Shown here: one piece after another, positions 34,884 to 45,734 of the stretch
Layout of the letters: each line of letters opens with the position of its first letter
How positions within the stretch are numbered: position 1 is the first letter of the stretch
NCBI RefSeq assembly: GCF_019320115.1
Contig: NC_089593.1
Location: 16,848,870-16,912,869 of the forward strand
Origin: Miscanthus floridulus
Lineage: Eukaryota; Streptophyta; Magnoliopsida; Poales; Poaceae
Direction: 5' to 3'
DNA: 64,000 nt
Translations under genes and position numbers: made by a program
Notes under the pieces: model-generated
What the model saw: the letters and a program-made list of their open reading frames with translations, nothing else
Told to the model about the DNA's origin: nothing
The model's database searches: none

Positions 34884-34985
34884 TGTAGGATCACTGGTAC
34901 GCGTAGAGGGGGTGAATAGGCCTGTAAAAATTCAACTCAAACCAAAGTCAAATTCACCCACGGCACTACCGCTCTGTGAGCGCGA
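34884..34985 (-). repeat. Sirevirus LTR end fragment joined to gag leader
   Basis: TGTAGGATCACTGGTACGCG repeats the start of the LTR at 35578. After about 100 bp it jumps directly into gag leader sequence that matches about 45545-45725, skipping the primer site. Confidence 0.75.
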
Positions 34986-35563
34986 CATTGCCCGTGGGCA
35001 CATTGATGAATGACTTGAGATCATGGTTAGTCATAGACATAGAGGAATAGTCAAAGGATACTGTGGTATATTTGTTGTTGTCATTCTTCTTACCCATTCC
35101 TTTCTTGTCCTTCTTGCTATGCACTTGGTAGGACTCATCATCATCACCATCTTTGGAGTTGCTAGATAGCTCACTTGAAGATGCATTTGAGGCTTTTGCT
35201 TCTTGTTCTTTCTTCTTTCTTGCTTCTCTCCTTTTTCTTCTAGCTTCTCTCTCGAGTCTTCTCTCTTCTTTTCTTTCTTTCTTCTCTTCTAACCACTATT
35301 GCTCCTTCTTCTTCTTCTCTCTTGCTTCTCTTTTGTCTTTTCTAGCTGCCCTTCTTCTTCTTTCTTCTCCATTTTGAGCTTTTTTAGCATCGGTCACCTC
35401 TAGCTGCGAGTGCATGGAGTTGCTTGCTGTAGAGACGCTAAGCTCACTGTTGTTGATGTCATGCAACCCAACTTCCTTCAGATCGACATTGATGGGCTTC
35501 ACAACACCGGATCCTCCCCCAGGCTCCATACCTCACGCGGTGAAGCGCACACGAAGTAACCTT
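34986..35563 (-). pseudogene. Sirevirus gag N-terminal fragment
   Basis: The minus-strand frame begins MEPGGGSGVVKPINVDLKEV (ATG 35529) and runs into a Lys/Arg/Glu-rich coiled segment (about 35400-35200) and a SSNSKDGDDDES stretch. The end matches 45726-45545 upstream of the main gag. It supplies the gag start that the right-hand copy lacks. Plus-strand Phe/Ser-rich frames here are shadows. Confidence 0.65.
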
Positions 35564-35575
35564 GCTCTGATACCA
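35564..35575 (-). other. Primer binding site, Sirevirus
   Basis: On the minus strand TGGTATCAGAGC follows the LTR end ...GATCCTACA by two bases. It lies outside the element whose pol is on the right, so it belongs to the adjoining copy. Confidence 0.85.
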
Positions 35576-35577
35576 CT

Positions 35578-37055
35578 TGTAGGATCACTAGTACACCTAG
35601 AGGGGGTGAATAGGCCTGTTAAAATTCAACTCAAACCAAAGTCAAATTCACCCACGGCACTATCGCTCTGTGAGCACAGCACTACAGCACCTACAGGAGA
35701 GATTAGTTCACAGTTCAAAATCTACCCATCAAAATTTAGATAGGGTAAATTTCTTAGCTTCCTGTAGGGTAGTAGATCACAGATCGACAGCTGAAAGTGG
35801 TGGGAACACCACACACAAGTAGATCAGCCTCAAACTCTAGAAATCACCTCAACAACAATATGTCATGCAAGTAATGTAAATCAAGCATACATGACACAAT
35901 GATTTATCACGTGGTTCAGCTCGCCACAAAGGCTTGCCTACCTCCATGTTGTTGAGGTTAGCCACTAAGGCTTAGAGCTTTCCAACCCTTCCTCGTTCTC
36001 AAGTCAAGAGACTTAACTCTTGAGATGAGGGGTGAGTTTACTAGCTTCAAGAGATGGTTACAAACCTCCTAGGGCTGCCACACAAGTTGGCAAGCTCGAC
36101 AGGCGATGCTCTAGCCGGCAGGAGCCAAGCTCCAAGAGTAACAAACACAACCGCTGGCTAAAACATGAACCAAGCGCTCTTTAGAGTTTGGGAATCAATG
36201 GAGTTGCTCTCTCATCAAGTTGGACCCTTTTCCCTCAAGGATTGATGGGGAAATCAATGGATTTGCTTGGGGGCTTTAGGTCAACAATGGAGTGAGAGAG
36301 AGAGCTCCTACTCTGTTTTTGAACATGCTGAACTGAGGAAGAAGAGGCAGATTTACATTGGAGAGGAAGGGGAAAGGTATATATACCCTCCAGCCCCCAA
36401 CGGTCACTTAAATTGGAGATAGCTGTTGGGAAGGAAAGGGAAAGGTATATATACCCCAGCCCTCAACAGACACTACACCCAAGGGGTCGAGCAAGAGGAA
36501 GCCCATGGCCTTGAGGTCAGGCGAGACGAAGCCCACGACCTTAGGGTCGGGCGAGCCGGATCCCACGACCTTGGGGTCGGGCGAGACAGAGCCCGCGACC
36601 TCGGGGTTAGGCGAGCCAGATCCCATGACCTTGGGGTCAGACAAGGTGGATCCCATGACCAAGGGGTTGGGCGAGCCGGAACCCGCACCCAAGGGGTCGA
36701 GCGAGCCGGAACCCCCACCACGCAAGACAGCAAGGGTAATAGTGAAGTACAGACTGTCTTGTCTATGAATTTGAGGATGCTTGTGGTAGTTTGAGCACTT
36801 GGTAGCACATATTAGCTTAAGCATTGTGCCCCCCTTTATTGCATGGCTTTTCCTATACTCAAATTCAATATATAAAAGAATTTAAACTTCCTTTGAGTTT
36901 GAAGCCATCTACATTTATAATTGGGGGCTCCTCCATTTCGTGTAGCATCCTCGAATATAAATTCTCTGCTTGTCATCTTGATAAATCTCATTAGTTCTCT
37001 AATTGCATGGTCATTGTCACCAAAACCCACAATTAAGGCTTGATTGCACTTTCAA
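35578..37055 (-). repeat. Sirevirus LTR, complete (1478 bp)
   Basis: On the minus strand it starts TGAAAGTGCAATCAAGCC and ends GTGATCCTACA. It serves as the 3' LTR of the element at 37056-45726. It contains the eight-unit minisatellite 36479-36718. The right part is colinear with 45735-46456. Confidence 0.9.
36479..36718. repeat. 30-bp minisatellite, eight units, in Sirevirus LTR
   Basis: The consensus is close to CACGACCTTGGGGTCGGGCGAGCCGGATCC. Units vary mainly in the first 10 bases and the last 8. Because the unit length is a multiple of three and contains no stop on either strand, several frames read through it as 10-residue repeats. Confidence 0.9.
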
Positions 37056-37071
37056 TCTCCCCCTTTTTGGT
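37056..37071 (-). other. Polypurine tract of the Sirevirus
   Basis: Minus-strand CCAAAAAGGGGGAGAT directly precedes the LTR start TGAAAGTGC, the usual Sirevirus arrangement. Confidence 0.85.
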
Positions 37072-37882
37072 AATTGATGACAACCCAATTAGAGCTTACA
37101 AAAGATATAAAATAAATACTGAGACTTTCGAGCTATGGGTGTAGAGCCTCCCCCTAAGTATGTGAATAGAGAATTGAATTCTCAAATTAGCATAAGAATC
37201 CAAGATTAACATTTTAGTGAAAGTGATAGGGCTCCCCCTACATCCATGCTCCTGTGGGGTGCTGCATACTTTGTTAGGTATGTAAAACATGATGCAAATG
37301 ATAGTTTATGCACAACATGGTTTGTTGTTGCAGCTGGGTGCAGCACTGTCGCACTTGCTATAACAGCACAGATTAGAACAGACACCACACAACATGTGAT
37401 ATATATAAAGATATACATTCTAGCACAATTGTATCACAAGCGACAGCATAGATTAATATATGTCTATATCCCACATAAAAAGTCAAATAGTAGCATTATT
37501 TCACAATTTAGAGTTTTGAGCGACTCTCAAATTTTCTACCTAGTGAAGACTAACACTCATCGAATAGGACATGAAGCGCAGCTGCTGACCATGGCATCAA
37601 AAAGTTGTTGTTGACCCCTCTAATTTTCTCCCCCTTTGGCATAAAGCACCAAAAAAGAGAAGAAAAGAACAAAGATCAACACCTACTCGTCATCTCCCTG
37701 GATGTCCGTCCAATCAATATCATAACCTCCTACAGCAATCCCAGCACCACCATCACCATCATCATCATCGGAGTCAATACATGCATGGCCCTGATGGTGA
37801 GTAGAGGCGGTGTATCGAGTGGAACTAGTGGAACACCTCAGCTCCTGTCTCTAACGGTATCCCTTCAGGGTCTCATCCCAAT
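37072..37882 (-). other. Non-coding 3' region of the Sirevirus
   Basis: AT-rich sequence between the env-like ORF and the polypurine tract. No supported gene. Confidence 0.5.
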
Positions 37883-39316
37883 CTACTGCTCGTCCCTATG
37901 CTCCTCATCATCATCTGAATCTATGTCAAAGAGACTCGGAAGGTCATACTGTGGAGGAGGCGGAATAGGAGGAAGTGGTGGAAGGTCATTTCCACGCTGT
38001 TGATGTTGCTCAAGCTGTGTCTTAATTGCTTTGTCAGCTGCATAGGTGCACTTGCCGAAGATTGCCTTCAACCACTTGCTAAACTTCTTCATCCTGCCTA
38101 CTCTGCGAGACTTAGAGTGGGAAGACTCAGAGATATCTATATGAGCATGAGAGCTCCCCGCTCCCTGAGTAGCTATAGCTGGCTGGGTCTTCTCAATTTT
38201 GTAGACGGTGTGCATCTCATCCTTCGGAAAATAAAATCTAGTGACCCTCTTAATCATGAACATGAGGTAAGGGGCATAGGGTAGCCCCCTCCTCCCATCC
38301 TCCACTACAAATCTCAACTCAGTCCACATGAATCTAGGGACATTGAACCTATCCTCACCTAGAGCAAATCTAGCCAACATATTTCTCACATAGCCATTAA
38401 TATCTGAGGCTGCTCCATCCTTTGGGTTGATGGTGTTCCTGATGAGGTTGTTGAGGATGTAATAGAAGCTATCTAGACCACTCATCTTGCCATCTGCAAT
38501 CCTTCTATCTCTCCACATGTAACTGATGTCATGGATCTCAGCTCGAGGCTCATCATGAATGTAAGTGTAACCTCTGTGCTCCTCCCCAAAGCCAAGAATC
38601 CGGCTAAAAGTGACAAAGTTGACTCGGTAGTGCCGACCATCAGTCATCCAGTAAATCTCATTAGATGTCTGGTCATAGAAGTATGTGATATGAAACTATG
38701 CAAGGACCTCCTCATTCTAGTTATACTAGAAACCCATGATGTCTGAAAGCTGGAACCTATCACAAATTTTGATTACCTTGTCAAACTCAGGCTCCTCCTT
38801 TTTCTGCATCTCATCCCAATCAATATACTGCATCTTGATGATCTTGGTTTTCTTGGATGCAAGAATGACAGTGGCATAAACATTGGAATGAAACTCATTC
38901 CAGAATCTATAATCAATGCCCAAATCCTTGCGCACTGCATAGGGATTGATCCTCCTTGCCTCTTCCACTAGCTTTCAACACTTGGAATAGTTGACAACTA
39001 CATGTTGGAAGGAATCATCTAGAGGTCTCATGATGATCTCACTCTCAAAATCTCTCATGTATCTGCCATCAAACTCAAAGAGATGATGTGGGGTGTCAGG
39101 AATGACATCAGTGGTACGACCTGTCATCTCTAGCCTCTCCTCATCTTCAATGTATTGCTCATGCATCCCCCTATCACCAAGTCCCCTTGGAGCTGCACTA
39201 CAGCCTGCTACTGTTGACCTCCCTCGACCACAGCGAGGTGGATCCTTGTCTCTTTGCTCATTCATCTTCATTTTCCTCTTTCGATCATTAACTCCATGCT
39301 CCATCTTCTCAAACAA
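37883..39316 (-). pseudogene. Env-like / extra 3' ORF of the Sirevirus
   Basis: A single minus-strand frame of 478 codons is interrupted by only a few stops (near 38975 and between 38726 and 38650). The start (MFEKMEHGVNDRKRKMK) is basic. The middle has an RVNFVTFSRILGFGEE motif and many aromatic residues. The C-terminus has a Pro-rich LPPLPPIPPPPQYDLPSL stretch and an acidic end. Its place between RNase H and the 3' LTR is that of the env-like gene of Sireviruses. No signal peptide or clear membrane segment is visible, so an envelope function is not supported by this copy. Its role is unknown. Confidence 0.65.
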
Positions 39317-39847
39317 GGAATGGAAAGGAGAGAAAAGAAACTGCTTAGGCCAAGGGCAGTAGCAGCCGTCAGCGACATTGAGAGAGGGCTGTTAGCTATC
39401 GCGGCACTGCCAGAGATCGGCAACGCGTGGCCAAGCAATGGCGACGACGCAGGCGCGAGAGGAGACAGAGGCACGGGCATCGGCATCGGGGGGAAGAGAG
39501 AGGGGAAAAAGTTACTACGGACCTGAGGATAAGATGAAGAATAAATGGGCCCCGCAATAAAACCGTTTGGGCTGAATCTCAATTGAGATTCAAAGTGTGG
39601 CACTGCCGTATGCCTAGCCCGGCACTACCGCACTCCCTAAAATAGTGGTAGTTAGCTATAATCTATATGACTCTATATAAGATATGGACACATATCACCT
39701 ATATACCATGACAAGAAACAAATAATCAATACAGACCATGATCATGATACATAAGTTTCCTTTTATAAATCATTTTCATGCACAATATAAAAAAATTTCA
39801 ACTCTTTTGCCTAGATACTAGTTTATCAAATAGAGGCATGCTAAAAT
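39317..39847 (-). other. Spacer between pol and env-like ORF
   Basis: Includes a GC-rich stretch (39350-39530) and AT-rich sequence next to pol. No recognised domain. Confidence 0.45.
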
Positions 39848-41400
39848 TCAAACCACGATACAAGAATCAAGTATATTTAGCTCACTACGCAAAGCACAAA
39901 ACCTTGACTCATCGAGGGGCTTTGTGAAGATATCGGCTAGTTGCTTTTTGGTGCTCACATGGCGAATTTCAACATCTCCTTTGGTTTCGTGGTCTCTCAA
40001 GAAATGATGTCGAATGTCTACATGCTTGGTTCTAGAGTGTCTTACAGGATTGTTTGCAAGCTTAATGGCACTCTCATTGTCACATAATAATGGGATTTTG
40101 GTGAAATGACATTCAAAATCACGAAGAGTTTGCCTCATCCAAAGTAGTTGGGCACAATATGCACCAGCCGCAACGCACTTGGCCTCAGCAGTGGAAAGGG
40201 CTATATAATTTTGCTTTTTAGAACTCCAAGACACTAGGGATCATCCAAGGAATTGACATGACCCCAAAGTGTTTTTTCTATCTACTTTGCAACCAGCGTA
40301 ATCGGATTCGAATACCCAAGTAGATCAAACTTAGAGCCCTTAGGATACCACAAACCAAGGTTAGGAGTGTGTATTAAATATCTCAAGATTCTCTTAATGG
40401 CCACCAAGTGACACTCTTTCGGGTTAGCTTGAAATTTAGCACACATGCACACACTAAGCATAATATCAGGCCTAGATGCGCACAAATAAAGTAGAGAGCT
40501 GATCATGGAATGATATACCTTGGTATCCATGGCTTTTCCTTCAATGTGGAGATCAAGATGTCCATTGGTTGGCATGGAAGTTTTAATAAAAGTTCCATCC
40601 TTCACTTGCTTATCATGGGTGTACTCCGTTTGACTAATAAAAGTTCCATCCTTCACTTGCTTGATTTGAAATCCGAGGAAAAACTTCAACTCACCCATCA
40701 TGGACATCTCAAATCTCTTCGTCATGATCCTACTAAATTCCTCACAAAAAGTATGATTAGTACTACCAAATATTATGTCATCGACATATATTTGGCACAC
40801 AAATATATCTTTACCAACTTTATGAGTGAAAGGGTAGGGTCGGCTTTGCCTATTTCAAAGCCTTGTTTAAGCAAGAATTTCTTAAGACATTCATACCATG
40901 CTCTTGGTGCTTGCTTAAGCCCATAGAGTGCCTTTTGGAGTTTATAGACGTGGTTGGAGAACTTGGGATCTTCAAAACCCAATGGTTTCTCAACATAGAC
41001 AAGTTCTTGAATGGGGCCGTTGAGGATTGCACTCTTCACATCCATTTGATATAGCTTGAAATTGTGATGAGCGACATAGGCTAGAACATTCAGATTGCTT
41101 CAAGTCTTACCACCGGTGCATATGTTTCCTTAAAGTCCAAGCCCTCTACTTGAGTGAAACCTTGAGCAACCAATCTTGCCTTGTTTCTTGTCACCACGCC
41201 ATTCTTATCTTGCTTGTTGTGGAAGACCCACTTGGTGCCAATGATATTGGTGTTGGGTCTCTCCACCAAGGTTCACATTTGGTTTCTTTCGAAGTTCTTG
41301 AGCTCTTCTTGCATCGCCATCACCCTATCCGGGTCTCCAAGTGCTTGTTCTACCTTAAGAGGCTCCAAAGAGGAAACAAACGAGTAATATTGACAAAAGT
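39848..41400 (-). pseudogene. Reverse transcriptase and RNase H of the Sirevirus
   Basis: RT landmarks are MDVKSAILNGPIQELVYVEK (41045 onward), KALYGLKQAPRAWYECL and the active-site YVDD at 40789-40778. Then come FFLGFQIKQ and the copia-type LLYLCASRPDI. RNase H (40234-39848) shows SWSSKKQNYIALSTAEA, LLCDNESAI, HIDIRHHF-like and ADIFTKPL motifs. Three different frames are used, so there are at least two frameshifts. A block near 40615-40665 duplicates QVKDGTFI-coding DNA (about 50 bp), an unusual local tandem duplication. Confidence 0.85.
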
Positions 41401-41776
41401 TTGCTAAATGTGAATGAGTTATTACCCCCTTTCAAAGACTCCCAAGGATGTTGTCAACGGGATGATCCTGTTGTATTGTTTGCCTTAGCCTTGGATGATC
41501 AATGGCCTCTTGTCCATCTTCTGGATCTTTATTATCTTCTTGCTAGAATATGGGTTGTAGGTTCTATCCTTGAATTGGAGTTGGACTTGCTACTGCTGTC
41601 AGAGGGAGTGCGGCACTGCCGCTCTTATGTGTGGCACTGCTGCTCTGCTGATTTGCAGTAGGGGTTGGCTCCCCCTCAGCATCAGGTACGTTAGTGGAAC
41701 TTTGTTCATCAGCAGCTTGAGGAACCTCCACTTCAGTGACTTTGTCTTCTTGTGGTCTTATATCACCAATAGCTAA
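41401..41776 (-). other. Linker between integrase and RT of the Sirevirus
   Basis: Variable, low-complexity pol linker with broken frames. Positions 41600-41660 hold a CGGCACTGCCGCT repeat, also seen at 43500-43555. Confidence 0.5.
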
Positions 41777-43039
41777 TTACTTAATTGCTTCACATGGTGG
41801 ATCCTCCTTTCTTACAACACTTGAATCAACTTGCTCCACTTGAGAGCCATTAGATTCATCAAATGTCACATCTACCGCTATTTCAACTCTCCTAGAGGTT
41901 TTGTTGAAAACATGATAGGCATGCTCATTTGATCCATAACCAAGAAGAAAACCTTCATCAACTTTAGGTGCAAACTTAGAGGTTTTGGGTTTCTTATTAA
42001 GTATGAAGCACTTGCACCCAAACACTCTAAAATAGGACACCTTTGGTTTGTTACAGGTTAGAAGCTCATATGAAGTTTTCTTCAACTTCTTGTATAGGTA
42101 GAGGCGGTTGATGGCATGGCAAGCGGTGTTGATGGATTCACACCAAAAGAGGTTCATCATCTTGTACTCATCTAGCATTGTCCTTGCCATGTCAATTAGT
42201 GTACGATTCTTCCTCTCTACTACACCATTTTGCTGAGGGGTGTATGGAGTTGAGAACTCATGCTTGATGCCTTCTTCATCAAGAAACTCCTCAACTTGGG
42301 TGTTCTTGAATTCGGTCCCATTGTTGCTTCTCATTTTCTTGATGGGGAGACCGAACTCCTTTTGAGCTCTTCTAAAAAAAGTCTTCACTTTGTCTCTAAC
42401 TTGACACTTATCAAATAAGAAAAATACACAAGTGAAACGGGAATAATCATCAACAATAATAAGACCATATTTGTTACCCCCGATACTTAGGTAGGTGACC
42501 GGTCCAAAGAGATCCATGTGTACGAGCTCCAATGGTTGCGTCGTGGTCATGATGCTCTTTGGTGGGTGAGGTACGCCAACTTGCTTTCTGGCTTGACAAG
42601 CGCTACATATCCTATTTTTCTCAAAGTGAACATTTGTTAGCCCAAGGATGTGTTCATCCTTTTGAAGTTTGGCCAAGTTCCTCATCCTAACATAGGCTAG
42701 TCGGCGATGCCAAAGCCACCCCATGCTAGATTTTACCACTAAACAAGTCTCAAGATTAGTTTTATTTTTATTGAAATCAACTAGGTAAAGCGTGTTCTTT
42801 AAATGACCCATAAAGATAATAGAGGAATTCTTCCTTCTAAAGACTTCCACACCCTTATCCGTAAAGAGACAATTGAAGCCCATCTCGCATAATTGAGAGA
42901 CGGACAACAAATTGTAACCTAACGAATCAACATGTAAAACATTTGTAATTGAATGCTCAGGGGTTATAGCAACTTTACCGAGACCAATCACATCCCCATT
43001 AGAGTTGTCTCCAAAGAGAATTTTTTCATTTGAGTCCAT
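41777..43039 (-). pseudogene. Integrase of the Sirevirus, long frame with catalytic substitutions
   Basis: This 420-codon open frame contains the end of the protease linker (ILFGDNSNGDVIGLGKV), the zinc-binding region and the catalytic core. The zinc module usually begins WHRRLAH but here reads WHRRLAY, so the second His is lost; the CSAC pair is present. The core has Asp in HMDLFGPV and Glu in QQNGVVERKNRTL, but the usual RSDNGTEF reads RSNNGTEF, replacing the second catalytic Asp with Asn. The enzyme would therefore be inactive despite the long open frame. A YKVSYFRVFGCKCF-like segment closes the core. Confidence 0.85.
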
Positions 43040-43130
43040 CTTCGGGTATATGATGAGAACATACTCTTTCTCCGATCATATGATTTGTACATCCACTATC
43101 AAGCACCCAACTTGATCCACCAGAGAAGTA
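43040..43130 (-). pseudogene. Protease active-site region of the Sirevirus
   Basis: Minus strand, about 43125-43050, reads SSWVLDSGCTNHMIGE, the DSG active-site motif of copia proteases. The following IPE-region is one base out of frame with the integrase, so a frameshift lies near 43045. Confidence 0.75.
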
Positions 43131-43587
43131 TGCCTGTAAAACAGATTTAGTTGCTTGATTTAGGTCCTTAATTTGACTTGGGACCCTACATGTTAGTCAC
43201 AAGAAATTTAGGAACCCAAATATAAGTATTCCTATATGTGTTGGCTTCTTTTCCAACATATTTGGCAACCACTTTTTTACTGTTGTTGTTCGTTAAAACA
43301 AAACATGAAGTCAAGCTTTGTCGAGGTGGTTGAAACTTTGGTTGGTATGCATATTTGTTCATAGTGCCCCACACTGATTCCTTTTGCTTCTGCAGAACCT
43401 GTTTCTGCTGGGACACCTTCTTCCTGGGCTTAGTTTGATCAGGAGTAGAATTGGTAGCCTTCCTATTTTTGCGAGGAGTGGCACAGCTGGCCTTCACTGC
43501 GGCACTGCCGCAGTGTGGCACTGCCGCTCTAGACTACGGCACTGCCGCTGTCTGTGCAGGCTGATCTGTACCAACTCTTTCCTTCCT

Positions 43588-45516
43588 CTAAAACTTGACA
43601 CACTCATAGCCATGTATGATCTTTCTTCCATTTGTCTTGGCTCCTGCAGTGTGCCCAAGCCCATGCTTGATTGAGGGGTGTCTCCCTTGCTTGAATTGAG
43701 ACACTTTTGAATCATTTGCCTTCTTATCACTTACTTGAGCCTTACCACTCAAGCAGCCCTTGCCAATGATCTCATTGAGTCTAGCAATTTCTTTTCTCGT
43801 TGCCTCCATGTTAGCAAGGTTAGTGGAATAAGCATTCAAATTAATATTACAACATTTTCCACAACCTTGACTAGTGGAGGTAGTAGAGGCATCATTTGCC
43901 TTAGAGGGATGTGAGTTGCTATCCCAAAGAATGTTATATTGCAGCTCAAGCTCTTTGTGCTTTTCATCTAAGTCACAATACTTTTTCTTGAGAGCAATAT
44001 TTTCTTTCTTTGTGATAGCATGGCCCCCTTGTTCTTTGGCCAAGGCCTTACGCAAGGATTCCACCTCACTTCTCTCTAATGCAAGAGCTTCCTTGCTAGC
44101 AATATAGAGATCCTCTTGTTGGATAAGAGTTTCCTCTCTAGATTCTAGCTCAGCTTGGACACTCTCTAAGTCCTCCATTAGTTTAGTGATGAATAGTTTG
44201 GTCTTTCCATCTAAGTTCTTAGTTAATTTATCAATCTTTTCATCACTAGATTCATCTTCACTAGAGTTATCACTAATATCACTACTAGAGATATCACTAG
44301 GAGGTGGAGGTGGAGGAGCTTTGGCCTTGGATTTAGATTTTACCTTCTCACCCTTTGCCATAAGACAAATGTGAGTGGAGTAGTAGTCATCATCGGATAT
44401 GTTGGTGAAGAGTCTTGGTAAAGAAGATGACTCATGGATAGCAATGGTTGCAACTTTCTCATCTTCTTCACTTGAGCTTACAATAGATGAATCCCATTCA
44501 TGCCCAATGTGAGCTTTTCCCATGTTTTTCTTGCTCTTTCTCTGGTCGACCTTGTCCACCTTCTTCTCTTTCTTATACTTGTTCTCCTTGATCTCATGTG
44601 GGCACTTGGCAATAAAATGGTCGGTGCTTCCACAATTCTAGCATGTCCTCTTCTTCTTGTTTGGAAACTTCCTCTTTACTACCTTGTACACTTGCTTCTT
44701 CAACCCTTTGTGAAACCTCCTCATAAAGAGAGCAACATCATCCACTTTCTCATATTGGTCATCATCATGTTCACTCTCACTAGAGGATGAGGTGGTCTCT
44801 ACTCTTTCTTGAACTTGCTTGATTGCATTGGGCTTGCTAATTGAAGCTTGCTTGTTGGTCTTAGACTTGCTAGTAGAGCCTTGCTTGTTTGATTTGTTGG
44901 CCTTGAGAGCTACATCCTTGTTGATCTTGATGCCTTCTAGCTTTGCTTGCAATTCTCCAAGCTTCTTCCTCTCATTTGCTTCTTCTCTTTGCATGTCAAA
45001 GGTCAAGATCCTCCCAAGTACATCATTTGGTGTGAAGTACTCAAACTTCTTCTTGTCTCTAATTAGAGTTACTATGGTCTTATTTCTTAGTGAATAAGCT
45101 TTCAACATAATCTTGACAACTTTGTGATCATTTAGCTCATCACAACCATAGCCTCTAATCTTGTCCACTATGGTCATCAACGTATCAAACATCTCTTGTG
45201 GCCCTTCTCCATCCAAGATAACAAATCGGTTGAGTTTGGACATCAACAAATCAATTCTTGCATTTCTCACTTTGACAACTCCTTCATGTGCAAGATGCAA
45301 AGTATCCCAAATTTGCTTGTCAACATCCACACCAATCACTCTATTGTACTCATCACCATCCAAGGCACTAAGTAGCACACTAGTAGCTTGACTGTTGAGG
45401 TGGATGATTCTCATTTCTTCCATGGTTGGATTCTTGGGATTAACTGGTGGCTCAAATCCATTGCAAATGACCTCCCAAATGCCAGGATAAAGACCTATAA
45501 GATAGGCTCTTATCAA
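43588..45516 (-). pseudogene. gag of the Sirevirus
   Basis: One frame from 45516 to 43588 has an in-frame TAG at about 44638, inside the zinc knuckle (C-stop-NCGSTDHFIAKC). The capsid part shows IRAYLIGLYPGIWEVI, QIWDTLHLAHEG and GYGCDELNDHKVVKIML. A Ser/Lys-rich segment then precedes the knuckle, and the C-terminal half has a long coiled coil (about 44240-43950). The gag N-terminus is missing beyond the 45727 junction but is represented at 34986-35563. A CGGCACTGCCGC repeat follows near 43500-43555. Confidence 0.8.
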
Positions 45517-45734
45517 GTGCTTTCACTTGGCAAAGTTAGTCCCATCGAAATAAGGTAACTTGCCTACGGGCACATTGATGAAGGACTTACGATCATGGTT
45601 AGTCATAGACATAGAAGAATAGTCAAAGAACACGGCGACATATTTATTGTTGTCATTCTTCTTGCCCTTTCCTTTCTTGTCCTTCTTGCTATGCACGTGG
45701 TAGGACTCATCATCATCACCATCTTGCTATGCAC

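Noticed and set aside
35153..35377. Phe/Ser/Leu-rich plus-strand membrane-like protein
   Set aside because: Antisense of the Lys/Glu-rich Sirevirus gag start; hydrophobicity is a strand artefact.
36408..36824. Proline-rich repeat protein gene
   Set aside because: Falls on the LTR minisatellite, which is open in several frames; no evidence for one real frame. Reported as a finding instead.
37883..39316. A functional viral envelope gene
   Set aside because: No signal peptide or membrane segment is visible and stops interrupt the frame; called env-like by position only.
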